Source: Bacteroidetes bacterium HGW-Bacteroidetes-12 (GTDB taxonomy: Bacteria > Bacteroidota > Bacteroidia > Flavobacteriales_E > Vicingaceae). From it: a DNA stretch of 8,492 nucleotides. Made by a program: the position numbers and the translations under genes. The notes below the pieces were generated by a model. The model was not told where the DNA came from. It ran no database searches and was given only the letters and a program-made list of their open reading frames with translations. Positions 6,350 through 8,492 of the stretch are shown one piece after another (positions within the stretch are counted from its first letter, which is position 1; each line of letters starts with the position of its first letter). The stretch lies in NCBI GenBank assembly GCA_002841035.1, contig PHDR01000106.1:1-8492 (forward strand), given 5' to 3'.

Positions 6350-7717
6350 CTAGTTTCTTTTTAAGAAAATATATTTTAAACCCAAATTGAACTCTACAGA
6401 ATAACTATAGGCAGAGGATAATGGATTTTGAGTTGTAGCACTATTTTTAACACCTTGATAATAACGAATTCCTGGTGTAATTACTAATGTTTTACTTATG
6501 TATCTATCTTGTTCTATTCCTAAAACTAACCCTAAATCAATGTTTTCATAATTAGAAGAATTTAAGGTTGAGCTGTTAATTTTAGTTTTAGAAGAATTTA
6601 AAACACCAACATAAGCACCTGCAATAATATTTGTTGAATAGGTTTTACTATCAAAAGTAGATTTGTTGTAGGTTCGTTTTGCTAATAAACTAATGTTAGT
6701 GTATGATAAACTTAATCGTTCGTTTATAACTTCTTCATTGCTAATGTATTTTTTTCTAAAGCCATTACTAGCGTAATTAATGTTTGTTTCGATGTTTAGT
6801 TTATCAGTAAGAATTATTCCTAAAGTAGCTCCTATACTGCTTCCGTGATCTAATAAAGTTTCTTGTTTGTAGTTTTGTAAAGTTCCTAATTCATTAATTT
6901 TAGTAAACATACCTTGTTTTTTCACCCCTCCATTTAAGCCTAAATAAAACCGTTGAGCATAAACCCCAATGGCAAAATTTGAAGTAAAGCGTTTGTTGTT
7001 AAAAATAATTTTATTGTTTTCTTTTTTAATCAAAAACTCTTTGGCAGAAATAGTTTTATGTAAATTATTTTCATAATAGTTTGCATTTATTTCAGCAGAA
7101 TTTGAATAAAGTTCGTTTGCATTAAATGAAGATTTTTTGCTGACAATTAAATTTTCATTAAATGATTTTTGGTTGTTTATTTTTGAAGGAACATTGATTG
7201 TGGATTTTTTTATAAAAATAGGTTGCTCTTCGATTAATTCTTCCTGATTCGAATTTTCGCTAGTTAATTTGCTGTAAATAGAATTTTTTAGATGTTTATT
7301 ATTAAGTAATGCATTTGGATTTTCTGAAATTAATTGCGAATTGGATTTTACCGATTCAGGACTATTATTGTTAATAGTTACTGTTAATCCTGCAAAAAAC
7401 AACAATAAAGCTGCAGTTTTCAAAAGTGTATTTCTCCACCAAACAAACCTTTCGTATTTAGTTAATGTAACGGCTAATTTTTCCCAAACAGAAGATGTAT
7501 CTAAACGAGTAGAAAGTTTTTCCCAAACTGCATTATCAGGTTGACTTTCCACTTTTTCCAATTCTTTTTTATACCACTCATCCATTTTTTCATCAGTGAG
7601 TAGTTCCTCATGATTGAGTTGATCAGAAAGCTTATCCCACGAGTTAGCATCAGGTGGAACACTGTAGTTTTCTACCTCATTTTTATACCAATCTTCTATG
7701 TTAAAATTATCTTTCAT
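6350..7717 (-). CDS. Predicted dual-membrane anti-sigma factor (Dma-like): cytoplasmic repeats, inner-membrane helix, outer-membrane barrel
   Basis: A 455-residue protein in four parts. Residues 1-90 are charged and contain a motif repeated at 38-residue spacing: (D/E)-W-Y-K at 9-12 and 47-50, and W-(D/E)-K-L at 27-30 and 65-68, with a third partial copy VWEKLAVTL at 77-85. Residues 97-115 form a transmembrane helix. Residues 116-245 are an Asn/Ser/Lys-rich, probably disordered linker. Residues 246-452 show alternating amphipathic strands ending KYIFLKRN, as in an eight-stranded outer-membrane barrel. There is no cysteine, so no zinc-binding anti-sigma motif. The gene overlaps the upstream ECF sigma gene by 11 bases (ATGAAAGATAA), the classic arrangement of a sigma/anti-sigma pair. 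The architecture matches the Dma proteins reported in Bacteroides thetaiotaomicron, in which an anti-sigma domain is linked across the periplasm to an outer-membrane barrel. That it inhibits the sigma factor is inferred. Confidence 0.72.
   Translation of the reverse strand: MKDNFNIEDWYKNEVENYSVPPDANSWDKLSDQLNHEELLTDEKMDEWYKKELEKVESQPDNAVWEKLSTRLDTSSVWEKLAVTLTKYERFVWWRNTLLKTAALLLFFAGLTVTINNNSPESVKSNSQLISENPNALLNNKHLKNSIYSKLTSENSNQEELIEEQPIFIKKSTINVPSKINNQKSFNENLIVSKKSSFNANELYSNSAEINANYYENNLHKTISAKEFLIKKENNKIIFNNKRFTSNFAIGVYAQRFYLGLNGGVKKQGMFTKINELGTLQNYKQETLLDHGSSIGATLGIILTDKLNIETNINYASNGFRKKYISNEEVINERLSLSYTNISLLAKRTYNKSTFDSKTYSTNIIAGAYVGVLNSSKTKINSSTLNSSNYENIDLGLVLGIEQDRYISKTLVITPGIRYYQGVKNSATTQNPLSSAYSYSVEFNLGLKYIFLKRN
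7502..7696 (-). repeat. 38-residue tandem repeat encoded in the anti-sigma-like domain
   Basis: Residues 8-34 and 46-72 of the 455-residue protein align without gaps at a spacing of 38: E/D-D/E-W-Y-K..E, then P-x-A/V-W-D/E-K-L-S-x-x-L. At DNA level the 12-mer TTTTTCCCAAAC occurs at 7517-7528 and again at 7478-7489, 39 bases (13 codons) away, corresponding to the third, partial copy. The pattern indicates internal duplication of a short sigma-binding-like helix pair. Confidence 0.7.
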
Positions 7718-8237
7718 AAAATTTTGTAACTAATTCTCTCAAAACACTTTTAGCTTTAGATAGTTGTGATTTGGATGTTCCCTCAGAAATAGAAAGCATT
7801 TCTGCAATTTCGGTATGTTTATAACCTTCTATGGTATATAAATTAAAAATGGTTCTTGCTCCAACGGGCAACATATTAATTAGTGTGGATAAGTCTTTGG
7901 TTTTGGAGTTTTCACTTGTTGCATCATAACTACCTGCAAGATTTACTGCTTCCTGAAAATCTATTGATGATATTCTATTGGTTTTTCTAAAATGATCAAT
8001 GGCAGTGTTTATAATTATTCTTCTAACCCAACCACTTAAACTCCATGAAACATTGTATTGGTCAAACTTTTTAAAAACTTTAAAAAAACCATCATGTAAA
8101 ATATCTTGAGCCAGCTCACGGTCTCGGGTATAGGTTAGCACAACGCCAAGCATTTTAGAAGCATAAAGATTATATAGTGCTTCTTGATGCTTTCTGCTAT
8201 TTTGATAGCAACCTTCTATGATTTCGGTTAATTCCAA
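7707..8237 (-). CDS. ECF-family RNA polymerase sigma factor
   Basis: A 176-residue sigma-70-family factor of the extracytoplasmic-function group, which has only regions 2 and 4. Region 2 (about 18-85) contains LYNLYASKMLGVVLTYTRD, the core-binding ELAQDILHDGFFKVFKKFD (41-59) and the -10-binding helix with SWSLSGWVRRIIINTAIDHF. Region 4 (about 117-170) has LPVGARTIFNLYTIEGYKHT and the helix-turn-helix EIAEMLSISEGTSKSQLSKAK, which reads the -35 element. There is no fused extra domain. The following gene starts before this one ends, so sigma and putative anti-sigma are translationally coupled. The target regulon is unknown; ECF factors usually activate their own promoter, and a candidate lies upstream at 8272-8295. 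The ATG at 8235-8237 gives a normal ECF N-terminus. Confidence 0.94.
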   Translation of the reverse strand: MELTEIIEGCYQNSRKHQEALYNLYASKMLGVVLTYTRDRELAQDILHDGFFKVFKKFDQYNVSWSLSGWVRRIIINTAIDHFRKTNRISSIDFQEAVNLAGSYDATSENSKTKDLSTLINMLPVGARTIFNLYTIEGYKHTEIAEMLSISEGTSKSQLSKAKSVLRELVTKFYER

Positions 8238-8246
8238 AATGGAAAA

Positions 8247-8272
8247 ATAGTTAGTGTTAAAACATTAACTAT
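8247..8272. promoter_or_regulatory. 26-bp near-perfect palindrome just upstream of the sigma gene
   Basis: ATAGTTAGTGTT (8247-8258), AA, AACATTAACTAT (8261-8272). The twelve-base arms pair fully apart from one G:T. It lies 10-35 bases upstream of the sigma ATG and begins where the candidate -10 element ends, so it would span the transcription start. It may be an operator, or a hairpin at the very 5' end of the mRNA. Confidence 0.5.
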
Positions 8273-8295
8273 ACGATAAAATAAGATAAAGGGTT
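8272..8295 (-). promoter_or_regulatory. Candidate ECF-type promoter for the sigma operon
   Basis: On the minus strand AACC (8295-8292), sixteen bases, CGTA (8275-8272). AAC near -35 and CGT near -10 at this spacing are typical of many ECF-sigma promoters (for example SigW-type). No TAnnTTTG element is found in the gap, which favours autoregulation. It overlaps the hairpin at 8285-8323, and both motifs are short, so chance is a real possibility. Confidence 0.3.
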
Positions 8296-8323
8296 GTTTT
8301 TTTGTGTAAAAAAACAATTTATC
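8285..8323 (-). terminator. AT-rich hairpin downstream of mnmA
   Basis: TTGTTTTTTT (8294-8303), loop GTGT, AAAAAAACAA (8308-8317): a perfect 10-bp stem. GATAAA (8285-8290) can pair with TTTATC (8318-8323) around a GGG bulge. It lies 50 bases past the mnmA stop and ahead of the sigma gene, so the simplest reading is the mnmA terminator. On the minus strand it is followed by CCC then a T-rich but not uniform stretch. Confidence 0.45.
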
Positions 8324-8372
8324 GTTGATGAATGTTAGTAATTATTTTCATTGAGATTAGTTGAAAAACTGA

Positions 8373-8492
8373 TTATTCCTTATCAATAAATCCACCACCA
8401 ATCACATCATTTCCATCATAAAAAACAGCAGATTGACCTGGTGCAACACCTTTTACATTTTCAAAAAATTCAATTTTTATTCGTCCGTCTGG
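8373..8492 (-). CDS. mnmA: tRNA-specific 2-thiouridylase MnmA, C-terminal end (partial)
   Basis: The last 39 codons of a gene that begins beyond the right edge, ending in TAA at 8375-8373. The peptide contains GVAPGQSAVFYDGNDVIGGG, the conserved C-terminal signature of MnmA, and ends FIDKE. MnmA makes the 2-thio modification of uridine 34 in the tRNAs for Lys, Glu and Gln, using ATP and persulfide sulfur relayed by a sulfurtransferase. The catalytic cysteines and the PP-loop lie outside the window. It is separated from the sigma gene by 135 non-coding bases containing a hairpin, so it is probably a separate transcript. Confidence 0.93.
   Translation of the reverse strand, partial: PDGRIKIEFFENVKGVAPGQSAVFYDGNDVIGGGFIDKE

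Noticed and set aside
6552..6601. TTAGAAGAATTTAA repeated at 6552-6565 and 6588-6601
   Set aside because: The 36-base spacing is 12 codons and reflects a recurring LNSS motif in a barrel loop; it is too short and low-complexity to count as a repeat element.
7341..7544. 67-codon open frame on the plus strand
   Set aside because: It lies wholly inside the anti-sigma-like gene, antisense to its transmembrane helix and repeats.
7429..7717. Classical zinc-binding anti-sigma domain in the 455-residue protein
   Set aside because: The protein contains no cysteine, so the HxxxCxxC motif is absent; only the Dma-like architecture supports an anti-sigma role.
1..8492. CRISPR array, insertion sequence, tRNA or phage remnant
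   Set aside because: No regularly spaced repeats, transposase or integrase motifs, or cloverleaf-forming sequences were seen; genes are compact and composition looks even.

Overview
The window is AT-rich chromosomal DNA from a Bacteroidota bacterium, most likely of the Flavobacteriia. Four things point there: a PorQ gene (type IX secretion, restricted to that phylum), promoter elements of the Bacteroidota type (TTTG / TAnnTTTG), lipoproteins with the SC lipobox common in the group, and start codons preceded by A-rich stretches rather than Shine-Dalgarno sequences. No mobile element, CRISPR array, tRNA or rRNA gene is visible.

Left block (1-1757, + strand): the end of a SulP-type anion transporter (STAS domain), a complete beta-class carbonic anhydrase, and an exported beta-barrel-like protein with a distinctive HAEPL...DLGARKG segment, spaced 27 and 12 bases apart. 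This reads as one operon for bicarbonate/CO2 handling, with a possible outer-membrane component of unknown job. An AT-only hairpin ends it, and the next promoter starts inside that hairpin.

Centre (1775-5829, + strand): a good promoter drives two small lipoprotein genes, one unrecognised and one DUF4296-like. Then come porQ (outer-membrane anchor of the type IX secretion attachment complex) and cmk (CMP kinase), which overlap by ATGA. After a 29-nt imperfect hairpin and a 21-bp-spaced direct repeat, ilvE (branched-chain aminotransferase) has its own promoter. The -7 element of that promoter covers an upstream in-frame TTG and so argues for the ATG at 4759.

Right block (8237-5826, - strand): an ECF sigma factor, an overlapping gene for a 455-residue protein with a duplicated cytoplasmic motif, one inner-membrane helix, a long polar linker and a C-terminal beta-barrel-like domain, and a small exported protein of unknown function. 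The middle protein has the layout of the dual-membrane-spanning anti-sigma factors (Dma) described in Bacteroides thetaiotaomicron. The block is thus a candidate envelope-sensing sigma/anti-sigma operon, and it is the most interesting part of the window. Its upstream region holds a 26-bp near-perfect palindrome, a possible ECF promoter and a strong AT hairpin. The end of mnmA (tRNA 2-thiouridylase) lies at the right edge on the same strand.
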